64,000 bases of DNA, from contig OY970187.1 in assembly GCA_963708165.1 (NCBI GenBank), forward strand, positions 2,976,001-3,040,000. The letters are read 5' to 3'. The stretch is from Rubricoccus sp963708165. Its GTDB lineage: Bacteria; Bacteroidota; Rhodothermia; Rhodothermales; Rubricoccaceae. Under the pieces are notes generated by a model. It was given only the letters and a program-made list of their open reading frames with translations, made no database searches and was not told where the DNA came from. The translations under genes and the position numbers were made by a program. Positions 48,042-56,309 of this stretch are shown one piece after another; the first letter of the stretch is position 1, and each line of letters begins with the position of its first letter.

Positions 48042-48059
48042 GCCTCTGGCGCCAGAGGC
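48042..48059. repeat. Perfect iterated palindrome in the abgT promoter region
   Basis: GCCTCTGGCGCCAGAGGC next to a TATCTT box; it would cover the spacer and -33 region of a Bacteroidota-type promoter. Confidence 0.88.
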
Positions 48060-48210
48060 CGCGTGCGGATTCCGCCGCGTCACGCGCCGATGCGAAAACG
48101 GCCCGGCCTCTCGCGAGGGGCCGGGCCGCACAGCGGATCGCCAGAGGCTGGGGTCTTGGAACGTCTCGCCGCCAGAGGCCGCCGCCAGAGGCTCAAGCGC
48201 GCCTCTGGCG
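48060..48210. repeat. Repeat-rich gap between abgT and the amine-oxidase-like gene
   Basis: About 150 bases with at least four further half-sites (48140, 48171, 48182, 48200), a very dense cluster. No gene. Confidence 0.75.
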
Positions 48211-49668
48211 CTAGCGCACGAGTGCGATGCGTGTCGTCGCCTGCTGGCCGCCGCTCGTCAGGCGCACGGTGTACGTGCCGCTCGGCAGGCCGAAGCCGTT
48301 GATGCGGACCGTTTTGTCGCGCTGCCCCGCAATGTCGCCCTCGAAGAGCGTCTGCACCTTGCGGCCGAGCGCGTCATAGAGGTCGAGCACGACCGACCCC
48401 GCCTCGGGAATCTGGAAGCGGACCGTCGTGTACGGCGTAAACGGGTTGGGGCCCGCGGTGTCCAGCTTGAGGCCGCTTTCCGGTACAGCGGGCGTGGGCT
48501 CGCCCGCGACGCCGAAGATCATCGGGCGCAGCTCTGGCCCCACGATGTCGCATTCCCACGGGTTGCCCGCGGCGTGGAGCGCGCTGGAGCGGTACCAGAA
48601 CACGATGTCCTCGCCGACGATGCTCTCGTTGTTCTGCTCGCTTTGGTAGTCGATCGCGCAGCCCACGCTGCCGTCGTCCATCTCGGTCGTGTCGTACTGC
48701 AGGATCAGTGCGTCGGTCTTGGAAAACGCGTCGATGGGCAGCTTCAGGTCTTCCTCGCTGGGGTAGATGCCGTAGCCGCGCCGCGTCTGCGCGTCCTCGA
48801 CGGTCCAGAACGTGCCGTCCTCGCGCCCGCCCCACGTCCGGTCGGCCTCGCGGTCGAACTTCATCGTCACGCCAGAGGCGTTGTTCTCGCGCACGATGTC
48901 GTTGTTGGGTGTGCCTTCAAGGTCGAAGTCGAAGCGCCAGTACGCGTGGTGCCTGTGGCCGGTGTCGGTGCACGTCGCGCGGCCTGCGGCGAACGAGTAC
49001 TCGGGCCAGATGCGGCCGTCGAGGTAGAAGTGCCACTTCATGCGGTACCGGTACCAGCCCGCCGTCGTGTGCATCGTAAGCACCAGTTCGTCCCCGTAGT
49101 CCTCCACCGCGACGCCCTCGAACCCGAAGTCCTGTGGGTAGGGCGTCTCACCGCAATAGTTGGGGTTGGGGTCTCCGCTCGCCAGTGTTGGGTTCAAGTC
49201 AGACGGGTCGCATGAGTCGCGGTTGACGTACTCGCACGTCGTCTGCACCTCGCCGGGCGTGGACTGCGCGAAGCACGAGGTCTGTTCGTCTACGCCATCC
49301 GCGATAAAGCTGGACTCGTCGTACTGCCAGTCGCGGAAGCAACCGCAGCCGCCGCCGGGGTCGTACTCCACGTTGAGAACGGGCACGTTCCCCTTCTTCA
49401 TCACCAGGCGCCCGTCGTAGTACACGTCGCGGATTTCGAGCCCGGTGCCGTCGGCGGTGATGGTGTTGCCGGGGCGGAGAAAGTCGAACTCCCAGACCGG
49501 ATCATCAGCGGGCCAGGAGATGTGCCCGTTGGGCGCCGCGTCGGGGTTGCCCTCGCGAGGGCGGCTGTTGGTGGCGCAGTTGAGGTCCGTCGCGACGGCC
49601 TGCGCGAGAGCCTCTGGCGCCGTGGCGAGGAGCAGCGCGAACAGCGCGAGGAAAAGCTTGGTCATCAT
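48211..49668 (-). CDS. Copper-amine-oxidase-like catalytic domain with T9SS sorting domain
   Basis: 485 residues. Signal peptide (to about 23), then a domain (about 40-385) that I read as related to the copper amine oxidase catalytic domain: KWHFYLDGRIWPEYSFAAG, GHRHHAYWRFDFDLEG and DIVFWYRSSALHAAGNPWEC match the CAO topology, with three His in copper-ligand positions (HxH near 238-240, His near 365). The TPQ site, T-x-x-N-Y-D/E in CAOs, reads TAGWYR near residue 205, so Tyr is kept but both neighbours differ; activity is uncertain. The C-terminal 80 residues (GPNPFTPYTTVRFQIP, LPSGTYTVRLTSGG) are a T9SS type A signal. Its ATG follows the previous stop directly. Confidence 0.72.
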   Translation of the reverse strand: MMTKLFLALFALLLATAPEALAQAVATDLNCATNSRPREGNPDAAPNGHISWPADDPVWEFDFLRPGNTITADGTGLEIRDVYYDGRLVMKKGNVPVLNVEYDPGGGCGCFRDWQYDESSFIADGVDEQTSCFAQSTPGEVQTTCEYVNRDSCDPSDLNPTLASGDPNPNYCGETPYPQDFGFEGVAVEDYGDELVLTMHTTAGWYRYRMKWHFYLDGRIWPEYSFAAGRATCTDTGHRHHAYWRFDFDLEGTPNNDIVRENNASGVTMKFDREADRTWGGREDGTFWTVEDAQTRRGYGIYPSEEDLKLPIDAFSKTDALILQYDTTEMDDGSVGCAIDYQSEQNNESIVGEDIVFWYRSSALHAAGNPWECDIVGPELRPMIFGVAGEPTPAVPESGLKLDTAGPNPFTPYTTVRFQIPEAGSVVLDLYDALGRKVQTLFEGDIAGQRDKTVRINGFGLPSGTYTVRLTSGGQQATTRIALVR

Positions 49669-50265
49669 CTACTGGTCGTCGGACGGAAACGTGGTGCCTC
49701 TGGCGCGAGAGTCAGCGCGGATGGCAGGATTGGCGAGGTTGCTTTGGGTCGCAGGGTCTAAGTCCCGTGCGACGATCCGACCGTCGCGCATGTCCACCAC
49801 CACATAGCGGACGCGGCGCGCGGCGCGCTGACCCGGCACCATCTCCAGAATGTCGAACTGCATGCAGCGCGAGCCGGGGCCGCAGAACCCGGCCTCCGCC
49901 TCGCGGACGAGCGGAAACCCGCCGACGATCTCGACCGGATGCTGCGCCGCGCCGATCAGCCCCGCGAGCTCCGCATCGGTCGCGATGAGCTGCTGCGCGA
50001 TCTCGGCTTCCTCTGGCGTGGGCCCGCGCATGATGGATTTGAGCACCTCGCGCTTGATCACCGCGCCAGAGGCTTCGTCCTCGACCGTGCGCACGTACTC
50101 GCCGCGAGCCGGGTCGTAGGTGGTCGTGTAGCGGTACATCGCGGGGCCGTCGGGGCCTTTGACGTCGGTCACGGCCGAGTGGAGCACCCGCGGCCCTTCC
50201 AGCGCGCTCTGCGCGAGCGCCGGAGCGGCAGCGAGCAGCCACGCGAGGAATACGAATCGGAGCAT
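49669..50265 (-). CDS. Secreted protein resembling amine-oxidase N-terminal domains
   Basis: 198 residues with a signal peptide (LLAAAPALAQ). The segment SIMRGPTPEEAEIAQQLIAT then AELAGLIGAAQHP, and the end RRVRYVVVDMRDGRIVARDL, resemble the N2/N3 domains that precede the catalytic domain in copper amine oxidases. Its TAG stop touches the ATG of the next gene, so both are made together. I infer a split amine-oxidase-like pair, both exported; the similarity is from memory of the family and needs a profile search. Confidence 0.65.
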   Translation of the reverse strand: MLRFVFLAWLLAAAPALAQSALEGPRVLHSAVTDVKGPDGPAMYRYTTTYDPARGEYVRTVEDEASGAVIKREVLKSIMRGPTPEEAEIAQQLIATDAELAGLIGAAQHPVEIVGGFPLVREAEAGFCGPGSRCMQFDILEMVPGQRAARRVRYVVVDMRDGRIVARDLDPATQSNLANPAIRADSRARGTTFPSDDQ

Positions 50266-50399
50266 CTATGAGTACCGGAGCAATAGGCCGTCAAAGTACG
50301 GGCGCCTTTTCCGCGCTGCCCTCGCCCTCCTGTCGCCTCTGGCGCGCCCCGCCAGAGGCCTGGCGCGTGCGTCCCGGGACCTCGCCAGAGGCCCGCGGG

Positions 50400-50405
50400 T
50401 ATATT
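50400..50405 (+). promoter_or_regulatory. Putative -7 box (TATATT) of the E1 gene
   Basis: TATATT about 107 bases upstream of the E1 ATG; a half-site CGCCAGAGGC ends seven bases before it, as at other promoters here. Confidence 0.35.
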
Positions 50406-50511
50406 CCGGGAGCCTCTGGCGTAGACCCTGCTCTGCCCACACGGGCGCCGCGCCACCGCCCGGTGGAAGCGGTTCCGAGATGCCCTCTGACCTGCCCCTC
50501 TTTTGACTTCT

Positions 50512-52924
50512 ATGGACGCCGAGACCCCGACCCCCGACTCCCAGGATTCGCTTCCGCCCGCACCGCTCCCCTCCGCCGACGGTGGCTTTGTCGCGCGTCC
50601 CCTCCTCACGCCCGACGAGAGCGGCGGTGACGGCGCAGCGGACGACGGCGCGACGGACGACGGCGCAGCGGACGACGGCGCAGCGGACGACGCCCGCGGC
50701 GGCTCCCTGCTCGACCGCGCTGCCGAGCGCGCGCGCGCGGTCGTCGGTGGGGTGGTCGAGACGGTCGCGGATGTCGTGAGTGGCACCGATGCCTCTGGCG
50801 ACTCGGCCATCGAGGACATCACCGAGTCGTACGACGACGCCTCGCCAGAGGCCAAGCAAAACGCCGACGCCGCGGGCCCTGAGGGCGACCTGCACGTGCT
50901 GCCCGTCGGGCCAGAGGACTTCGACCCGGCCGAGCTCAAAGCCGTGCTGCGCACGATGATGACCTCGCGCAAGCTGGACGACAAGATGCTGGTCCTGCTC
51001 AAGCAGGGGAAGGGCTTCTTTCACATCGGAAGCTCCGGCCACGAGGCGGCTCAGGTCGCCCTCGCGTCTCACCTCAAAGGCGGGCACGACTGGTTCTGCA
51101 TGTACTACCGCGACCTGGGCACGTCTCTGCAGGTGGGCATGACGCCGAGTGAGGTGCTGCGGGCGCACTTCGCGAAGAAGGACGATGTCTTCGGCGGCGG
51201 CCGCCAGATGCCCGAGCACTTCGGGCACCGCGCGCTCAACATCATGACCACCTCGTCGTCGGTTGGCGCGCAGTTCGTGCCGGCGGTCGGGTTCGGGCTC
51301 GCGGTCAAGCGCGACGGCGACAATGGCGAGGGCGAGAAGAAGGTGGTCTACGTCTCCGGCGGCGACGGCTCCACGTCGCAGGGCGCCTTCCACGAGGCCA
51401 TGAACTGGGCCGCTCGCGAGAGCCTGCCCGGTTCTCTTCCACGTGCAGGACAACGGCTACGCTATCTCTGTCCCGCGCTCGGAGCAGACCGCCAGCGGCT
51501 CCATCTGGCCCATGCTCGGCGGCTACCCCGGCATGGCGCGGATGCGCTACGACGGCACGGACTTCTTCGAGAGCTACGCCGTCGCGCAAGCGGCCGTCGC
51601 GCACGCCCGCGCGGGCAAGGGGCCTGTGGCCCTCCACGCCGACGTGGTGCGCCTGCTCCCGCACTCGTCCTCGGACGACCACAAGAAGTACCGCACGGCA
51701 GAAAGCATCGACGCCGACATCAAGCGCGATCCCATCGCGAGCTTCACCGCGCGTCTCATCGAGGCCGGCGTGATGACCGACGACGAGGTCGAGGCACTGC
51801 GCACCGAGGTCGCCAAAGAGATCGACGCGCTCGCCAAGGTCATCGAGGCCGAGCCCGACCCAGACCCCGCTGAGGCGACGACGCACGTCTACTACGAAGG
51901 CGAAGACACGCGCGAGTACCTGGCCTCTGGCGAGACCGGTGAGTTGATCGTGATGGTGGACGCCATCAACCACGCGATGGACGAGGAGATGGAGCGCGAC
52001 GAGCGCGTGCTGGTCTACGGCGAGGACGTGGGCGGCGGCAAAGGTGGCGTGTTCACGGCCACGCGCGGCCTGACGGCCAAGTACGGCGACCGCTGTTTCA
52101 ACTCGCCTCTGGCGGAGCACAGCGTGATCGGTAGCGCCGTCGGGCTCTCGGCTGCGGGCTACAAGCCGGTCGTTGAGATTCAGTTTGCGGACTACATCTG
52201 GCCCGCGATGCAGCAGATCCGCAACCAGGTGGCCAGCTTTCGCTACCGCTCGCGTGGCGAGTGGGCCTGCCCGATGGTGATTCGCGTGCCCGCGGGCGGC
52301 TACATCCACGGCGGGCTGTGCCACAGCCAGAACGTGGAAGCCATGTTCAGCCACTTTCCCGGCCTGCAGGTCGTGATGCCGTCCAACGCGGCCGACGCCA
52401 AGGGGCTTCTCAAGTCCGCGATCCGCGGCGAGGACCCGGTCATTTTTCTGGAGCACAAGGCGCTGTACCGCCAGGGGCCCGCGCGCCGTCCCGAGACGGG
52501 CGTGGACTACCTCACGCCGCTTGGCAAGGCCGCCGTCACGCGCGAGGGCTCGGACCTCACGATTGTGACCTGGGGCGCGCTCGTCTACAAGTCGCTCAAC
52601 GTCGCCAAGGCGCTGGAGAAGGAGGGCGTAAGCGTCGAGGTGATCGACGTGCGCTCGTTTATGCCGTTCGACACGGAGACCGTGCTCGCGAGCGCGAAGA
52701 AGACCGGCCGCGTGCTCGTCGCCTACGAGGACCACGAGTTCATGGGCTTCGGTGCCGAGATCGCCGCGCAGATCTCCGATGCCGCGTTCGATTTCCTCGA
52801 TGCGCCCGTCAAGCGCGTCGCCGGTGCGTTCTCGCACATCCCGTACGCGGACCCGCTCGAAAAGGTGGTGCTCCCGCAGGACGAAGACGTGATGGAAGGC
52901 GCCCGCGCCGTTCTCGCGTACTAG
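50512..52924 (+). CDS. 2-oxoacid dehydrogenase E1, fused alpha and beta subunits (apparent frameshift)
   Basis: About 803 residues when one extra G near 51430 is skipped. N-terminal 115 residues are disordered, including a tandem DDGAA repeat (DNA about 50634-50693). Alpha domain: FHIGSSGHEAAQVALASHLK, the TPP motif GDGSTSQGAFHEAMNWAARE and, after the shift, VQDNGYAISVPRSEQ. Beta domain from about residue 480: VLVYGEDVGGGKGGVFTATR, CFNSPLAEHSVIGSAVGLSA and IHGGLCHSQNVEAMFSHFPG. It decarboxylates pyruvate or branched-chain 2-oxoacids with TPP; the substrate is not decided by sequence. Restored junction: SLPVLFHVQDNGYAI. No E2 or E3 gene is near. Confidence 0.88.
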
Positions 52925-53077
52925 CCTCTGGCGACCGCCAGTTCACGCGCCAGAGGCCCCGCTGCCTCCGGCGCGAACAGAGTTCCGAGTTGGAGTCGAT
53001 CCCTCCAATTAGGAAATAGACTTGCGTGAAGGCTACGTGTGCCCTAACGTTTAGATAAACGGACGGAACTCTGCGTA
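52925..53077. other. Left border of the AT-richer island
   Basis: After the E1 stop there is a half-site pair, then a 21-bp stretch at 52941-52961 (starts GTTCACGCGCCAGAGG) that recurs exactly at 55550-55570. From 52962 to about 54828 no iterated half-site occurs, and base composition drops. Confidence 0.65.
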
Positions 53078-53173
53078 CTGACTCACCGCTGTCTTTCTCT
53101 AGCCTTTCTACTCGTGAGCACGGTCGCGCTTGTGTCCTGCGATACCACCGAGCAGCCGACCTCCCATGGGTGA
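53078..53173 (+). pseudogene. Lipoprotein signal peptide cut off by an in-frame TGA
   Basis: In the frame of the gene at 53189, sequence from 53078 (CTG) or 53114 (GTG) reads THRCLSLAFLLVSTVALVSC then DTTEQPTSHG and TGA at 53171-53173. The lipobox LVSC is clear. After the stop the same frame continues into the unknown protein. So the gene at 53189 may once have been, or may still be, a lipoprotein interrupted by a nonsense codon or sequence error. Confidence 0.5.
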
Positions 53174-53188
53174 ATCCAGACGGTTCCT

Positions 53189-54319
53189 ATGCAGCCGGGT
53201 GACAGGCTCGGAACGCCGGGCAGTGCTGCAAAAAGCAGAGCCGACTCCCCTTACGGATGTCTCGTTTCGACGCTCATGCCTAACGCCGAGCACGGCGCCT
53301 ACGAGTACGACGCGGTCTACACGCTTTTTCCCGACGCGATGGTAGCTGCGGCGGATGGAGAGACCCGCCACGCGACGTTTGCGCTCCGCAGTGCAGATGC
53401 ACCCCCTCACGCCTCGCGCTCCGTGAGTGGTTCTTCCGGAACAGATGGTCTCGTTCGGATGGCGCGGTGCGTGATTCCCGACGCTGATGGTGCGGCCGCG
53501 CTCGTTCAAGAAGCATTGCAGACGTTCCGCGCGTCGAGTTGGGCGTCTTCGACCGCCGCCACGAACGGGAAGGCCTCGGGAGGTGGGACGTGTGCGGAGT
53601 ACGTCGAGGTATGGTTTTGCCGCGTGAAGATCGACGACGTCACGTATGGCGACTGCGTGTTCGACGGCTACGAGTGCGTGCGGTACGAGGTAGAGGAAGA
53701 CGACCCGTGGGGCGGCAGTGGTGGTGGAGGCGCGGGGGACGAGCCGGATCCATGCGAGAGCGGAGCGGACGGGATGCCCACGGGGCAACTGTGTACTGCG
53801 GGGAGCGGACCCGTCGAGCCCTCTGAGGCCCCTGAACCGTGCGAGATCGACGATCCACGCTTCGCCTTTATGAACTCCGAAGGCTTCGCAATTGGTGCAC
53901 AACTGATGTGGAGCGCGAGCAGGGCTGATGATCCAAGGTATGAGAGAAGAAAGGAAACGATCGGCCACGGCTCTTACAACCGGGCGGGTGTCTGGCAGCT
54001 CCAGGCCATTACGAGCGACGACGCTTACTCTTACCGCCGTTGGGATACAGCATCCGGCCCAGGACGTCCAGCGTCTGAGCTAGCGGATGGGGCCGTCTTT
54101 GTTCACACTCACCCATTCCAACCCGGTGAGAACTTCCGTGACAGCGATACAAGGGCACCCGTCCGGTATGAAACGGGGGCTTCGAAGGCAGACAGGGAGG
54201 CGCTGGAACGGCTCGGGTACGAGTTCGGGGTGTACTTAGACAAGACGTACATCGTCGTGTTCAATAGCGATGACGAAGATAACGGGGTAGTGCAAAAATT
54301 TGACAGATGTGGGTACTAG
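53189..54319 (+). CDS. Cys-rich protein with JAMM-like HTHP motif, unknown function
   Basis: 376 residues from ATG 53189, but the start is doubtful because a lipoprotein signal lies upstream in the same frame beyond one TGA. The N-terminal 130 residues are of unknown fold; the middle has paired cysteines (CAEYVEVWFC, CVFDGYEC) and a Gly/Pro/acidic linker. The C-terminal domain (about 245-376) contains DGAVFVHTHPFQPGEN with H306-x-H308 and, 24 residues later, S332-x-x-D335 in GASKADREAL. This resembles the H-x-H...S-x-x-D of JAMM metalloproteases and toxin-type peptidase domains, but with a longer spacing. It is repeat-free and less GC-biased than neighbours. Two small secreted genes follow. 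Confidence 0.6.
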   Translation: MQPGDRLGTPGSAAKSRADSPYGCLVSTLMPNAEHGAYEYDAVYTLFPDAMVAAADGETRHATFALRSADAPPHASRSVSGSSGTDGLVRMARCVIPDADGAAALVQEALQTFRASSWASSTAATNGKASGGGTCAEYVEVWFCRVKIDDVTYGDCVFDGYECVRYEVEEDDPWGGSGGGGAGDEPDPCESGADGMPTGQLCTAGSGPVEPSEAPEPCEIDDPRFAFMNSEGFAIGAQLMWSASRADDPRYERRKETIGHGSYNRAGVWQLQAITSDDAYSYRRWDTASGPGRPASELADGAVFVHTHPFQPGENFRDSDTRAPVRYETGASKADREALERLGYEFGVYLDKTYIVVFNSDDEDNGVVQKFDRCGY

Positions 54320-54367
54320 TCTATGTGTTCGCATCTCTCTGGGTCTCTGGTCTCAACTGTAAAAACA

Positions 54368-54820
54368 ATGCGTAGCTATATCATCATCGGGTCTTACTTG
54401 CTGCTTTCTGCGGCCGCTCATGCCCAGCGGCAAGCGGCGACGCCGTGCCCCACTGTCAGCTCCGCGTCGTCGGAGATCGTTGAGTGGCTCGATACCGAGC
54501 ACGCGGAGCGCTACAAAGGGGAGGTCGGGATGCCGAGCCTCAGCTCCTCGGGGCTTCGCGAACTCGGACCGGGCGCCAGCGATACCCCCACGGACCGCGC
54601 GGTCTGCGCCGCTCTCAACGAGAGATATCGCGATGCCATCGAGCGACAGATAGACGGGCACCGCGCGAACGAACTCAGCTACTACGAGTCGGGCGGACGG
54701 TACTTTGTGGTTCTCAACCGCGCCGTAATAGAGGGATTCTTTAATGTGGGAACCTCGCTAATCCTCGCACACACGTGGGAGGGCGGCACTCTCGTGTACC
54801 TGAGCGGCGTGGCGTTGTAA
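54368..54820 (+). CDS. Small secreted protein, family A
   Basis: 150 residues from ATG 54368, which begins the signal peptide MRSYIIIGSYLLLSAAAHAQ. The mature protein starts near ATPCPTVSS, has a central TDRAVCAAL and an ending GGRYFVVLNRA. The second protein downstream shares the layout (APCP..., TDRSVC, then a strand like GTYYVYTLY), so they look like distant paralogues with one conserved disulfide (Cys in PCP and Cys in TDRxVC). No family recognised. Located 48 bases after the JAMM-like gene. Confidence 0.65.
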   Translation: MRSYIIIGSYLLLSAAAHAQRQAATPCPTVSSASSEIVEWLDTEHAERYKGEVGMPSLSSSGLRELGPGASDTPTDRAVCAALNERYRDAIERQIDGHRANELSYYESGGRYFVVLNRAVIEGFFNVGTSLILAHTWEGGTLVYLSGVAL

Positions 54821-54852
54821 ACTCTTCTCCAGAGGCTTATAGTCGACCCGCC

Positions 54853-54942
54853 GTGCGATTTCTCCCCCTGCTTATCCTCCTCGCCTCTGGCTCGGAAGGT
54901 CAGGCTCTAGGCCTATTAACCGATGTGGATACTAAAAATTGA
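54853..54942 (+). pseudogene. Signal-peptide remnant
   Basis: A 29-codon ORF, GTG start, reading MRFLPLLILLASGSEGQALG and ending at a TGA just before the next gene. It looks like a signal peptide without a body, perhaps the left-over of a deleted secreted gene. The ASG is encoded by an iterated half-site (54884-54891). Confidence 0.35.
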
Positions 54943-54943
54943 T

Positions 54944-55345
54944 ATGAAAAATAATATGTATATTATAATAACTTGTGCTCTCATGGCCATCTGCTTTGTG
55001 CCCCAGCCCGAAGCTCAGGTAAGGTTGGCGCCGTGTCCTCCAGATAGCGATTTCTCTCGTGGAGTCGTAGAGGTGTTTCTATTTGATGATGATTTCTCTG
55101 CTGAGAGGTCTCATCTTGACTTGGCAGGTGTGGATACCGGGGACATAGAGTTGGTGACGGACAGGAGTGTTTGCAAAAGGTTTTCATCGCCACGGGAGCC
55201 CTACAACATGATGTCTCACGTAATATACAAGGTAGGTACATACTATGTTTATACCTTGTACAATCCCGGCGGGAATGGGACAGGGGTTACGCCAATCCTG
55301 TTTTATGATAGGAACTTTGATAGAATTGTTTCGTTTGTAAGATAA
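54944..55345 (+). CDS. Small secreted protein, family A paralogue, AT-rich
   Basis: 133 residues from ATG 54944 (MKNNMYIIITCALMAICFVP signal peptide; an upstream ATG at 54923 adds seven residues). The mature part begins VRLAPCPPDSDFS, contains TDRSVCKRF and ends in strands VIYKVGTYYVYTLYNPGG and PILFYDRNFDRIVSF. Codon use is AT-rich, very unlike the neighbours, which suggests recent transfer. It shares the two-cysteine layout with the gene at 54368. Function unknown. Confidence 0.65.
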   Translation: MKNNMYIIITCALMAICFVPQPEAQVRLAPCPPDSDFSRGVVEVFLFDDDFSAERSHLDLAGVDTGDIELVTDRSVCKRFSSPREPYNMMSHVIYKVGTYYVYTLYNPGGNGTGVTPILFYDRNFDRIVSFVR

Positions 55346-55386
55346 AATATTACTATCTTAGTAGTGGGTCGCTGGCGTTTATTGTT

Positions 55387-55545
55387 GTGTTTCGCACGCT
55401 TCTTGCTCTTCTTCTACTCCCGTCTGGTGCTGGCGCACACCTCGCTTTCGACGCGCCCCGCCACGACTTCGGCACCTTCACCGAGGGCGAGACCGTGCGG
55501 CACACCTTCGTCTTCACCAACACCGGCGACGCGCCTCTGGCGATC
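55387..55545 (+). pseudogene. Truncated 5' copy of a DUF1573 gene
   Basis: Reads MFRTLLALLLLPSGAGAHLA then FDAPRHDFGTFTEGETVRHT and FVFTNTGDAPLA, nearly identical to the start of the DUF1573 gene at 55607, then loses homology exactly at an iterated half-site (GCGCCTCTGGCG). After that the frame is meaningless. It is therefore a partial duplication that stops at the repeat. The signal peptide differs from the intact copy, so the two may come from different genes. Confidence 0.7.
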
Positions 55546-55549
55546 CGCT

Positions 55550-55570
55550 GTTCACGCGCCAGAGGCCCCG
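55550..55570. repeat. Right copy of the 21-bp direct repeat flanking the island
   Basis: Identical to 52941-52961 (begins GTTCACGCGCCAGAGG, ends CCCCG). Both copies are preceded, after six variable bases, by GCCTCTGGCGA and followed by a similar CCT..GGCGCG. The segment between them, about 2.6 kb, is the AT-richer island. Confidence 0.75.
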
Positions 55571-55606
55571 TACCTTTGGCGCGTTCCTGTTTCTGCTCCC
55601 GCTCTC

Positions 55607-56309
55607 ATGACTCGTTTCTCTCTGCTCGCCCTGTTTCTGGTTTCCGGCCTCGACGCCTCTGGTGCGATGGCACAGGGACACCTCGCGTTTGAGGCGCCAC
55701 GCCACGACTTCGGCACATTCACCGAGGGCGAGACTGTCACGCACGTCTTCGAGTTCACCAACACCGGCGACGCGCCTCTGGCGCTGAGCGAGGTCGAGGT
55801 CTCGTGCGGCTGCACCGCGCCGAGCTGGACGCAAGACACCGTCGCGCCCGGCGCCAGCGGCCAGGTGACCGTCGCGTTCGACTCCGCGGACCGCTCCGGT
55901 CCGTTCGAAAAGACCGTGACCGTCGATCACGCCAGAGGCTGGCGCGGTCACGCTGCGCATTGTTGGCGAGGTGACGGCAGCGTTCGTCGCCAGCGGCGCG
56001 AAGATGGGGTCGCTGACCTTCGACCGCGACCACGCCGAGGCGCGCCCGGCCTCTGGCGAGCCGGTGCAAGAGGTCTTCCGCTTTCAGCACACCGGCGACC
56101 GGCCGGTGCGCATCGCGAGCGTCACCGCCTCTGGCGACGGCGTGCGCACCGTTTTCCCGCAGCGCCCGATCTACCCCGGTGACGTGATGGCCGTCATGGT
56201 GATGGTCGACGAGCCCGCCAGCGGCCAGACCGATCTCACGCTGACTCTTGACACCGACGACGCGGCGCACCCAACGAAAACGCTCCGCCTCACCGCGGTA
56301 GCGGATTAA
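55607..56309 (+). CDS. DUF1573 secreted protein (apparent frameshift)
   Basis: About 233 residues when one base near 55930 is skipped. Signal peptide (MTRFSLLALFLVSGLDASGA then MAQ), then two DUF1573 Ig-like repeats: HDFGTFTEGETVTHVFEFTN then TGDAPLAL, SCGCTAPSWTQDTVAPGASG, and after the shift SLTFDRDHAEARPASGEPVQ and DLTLTLDTDDAAHPTKTLRL. The break falls at an iterated half-site; in the second frame it reads PEAGAVTLRIVGEV. Such proteins are usually periplasmic or surface Ig-like proteins of unknown role in Bacteroidota-type bacteria. A truncated copy precedes it. Confidence 0.8.

Noticed and set aside
52925..55606. Insertion sequence or prophage as the source of the island
   Set aside because: No transposase, integrase or phage gene is present and the flanking direct repeats are part of the local repeat family, so only recombination is supported.
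55910..55970. A 10-bp repeat insertion as the cause of the DUF1573 frameshift
   Set aside because: Removing ten bases also restores a frame, but a one-base insertion gives the better product (TPEAGAVTL), so the simpler explanation is kept.
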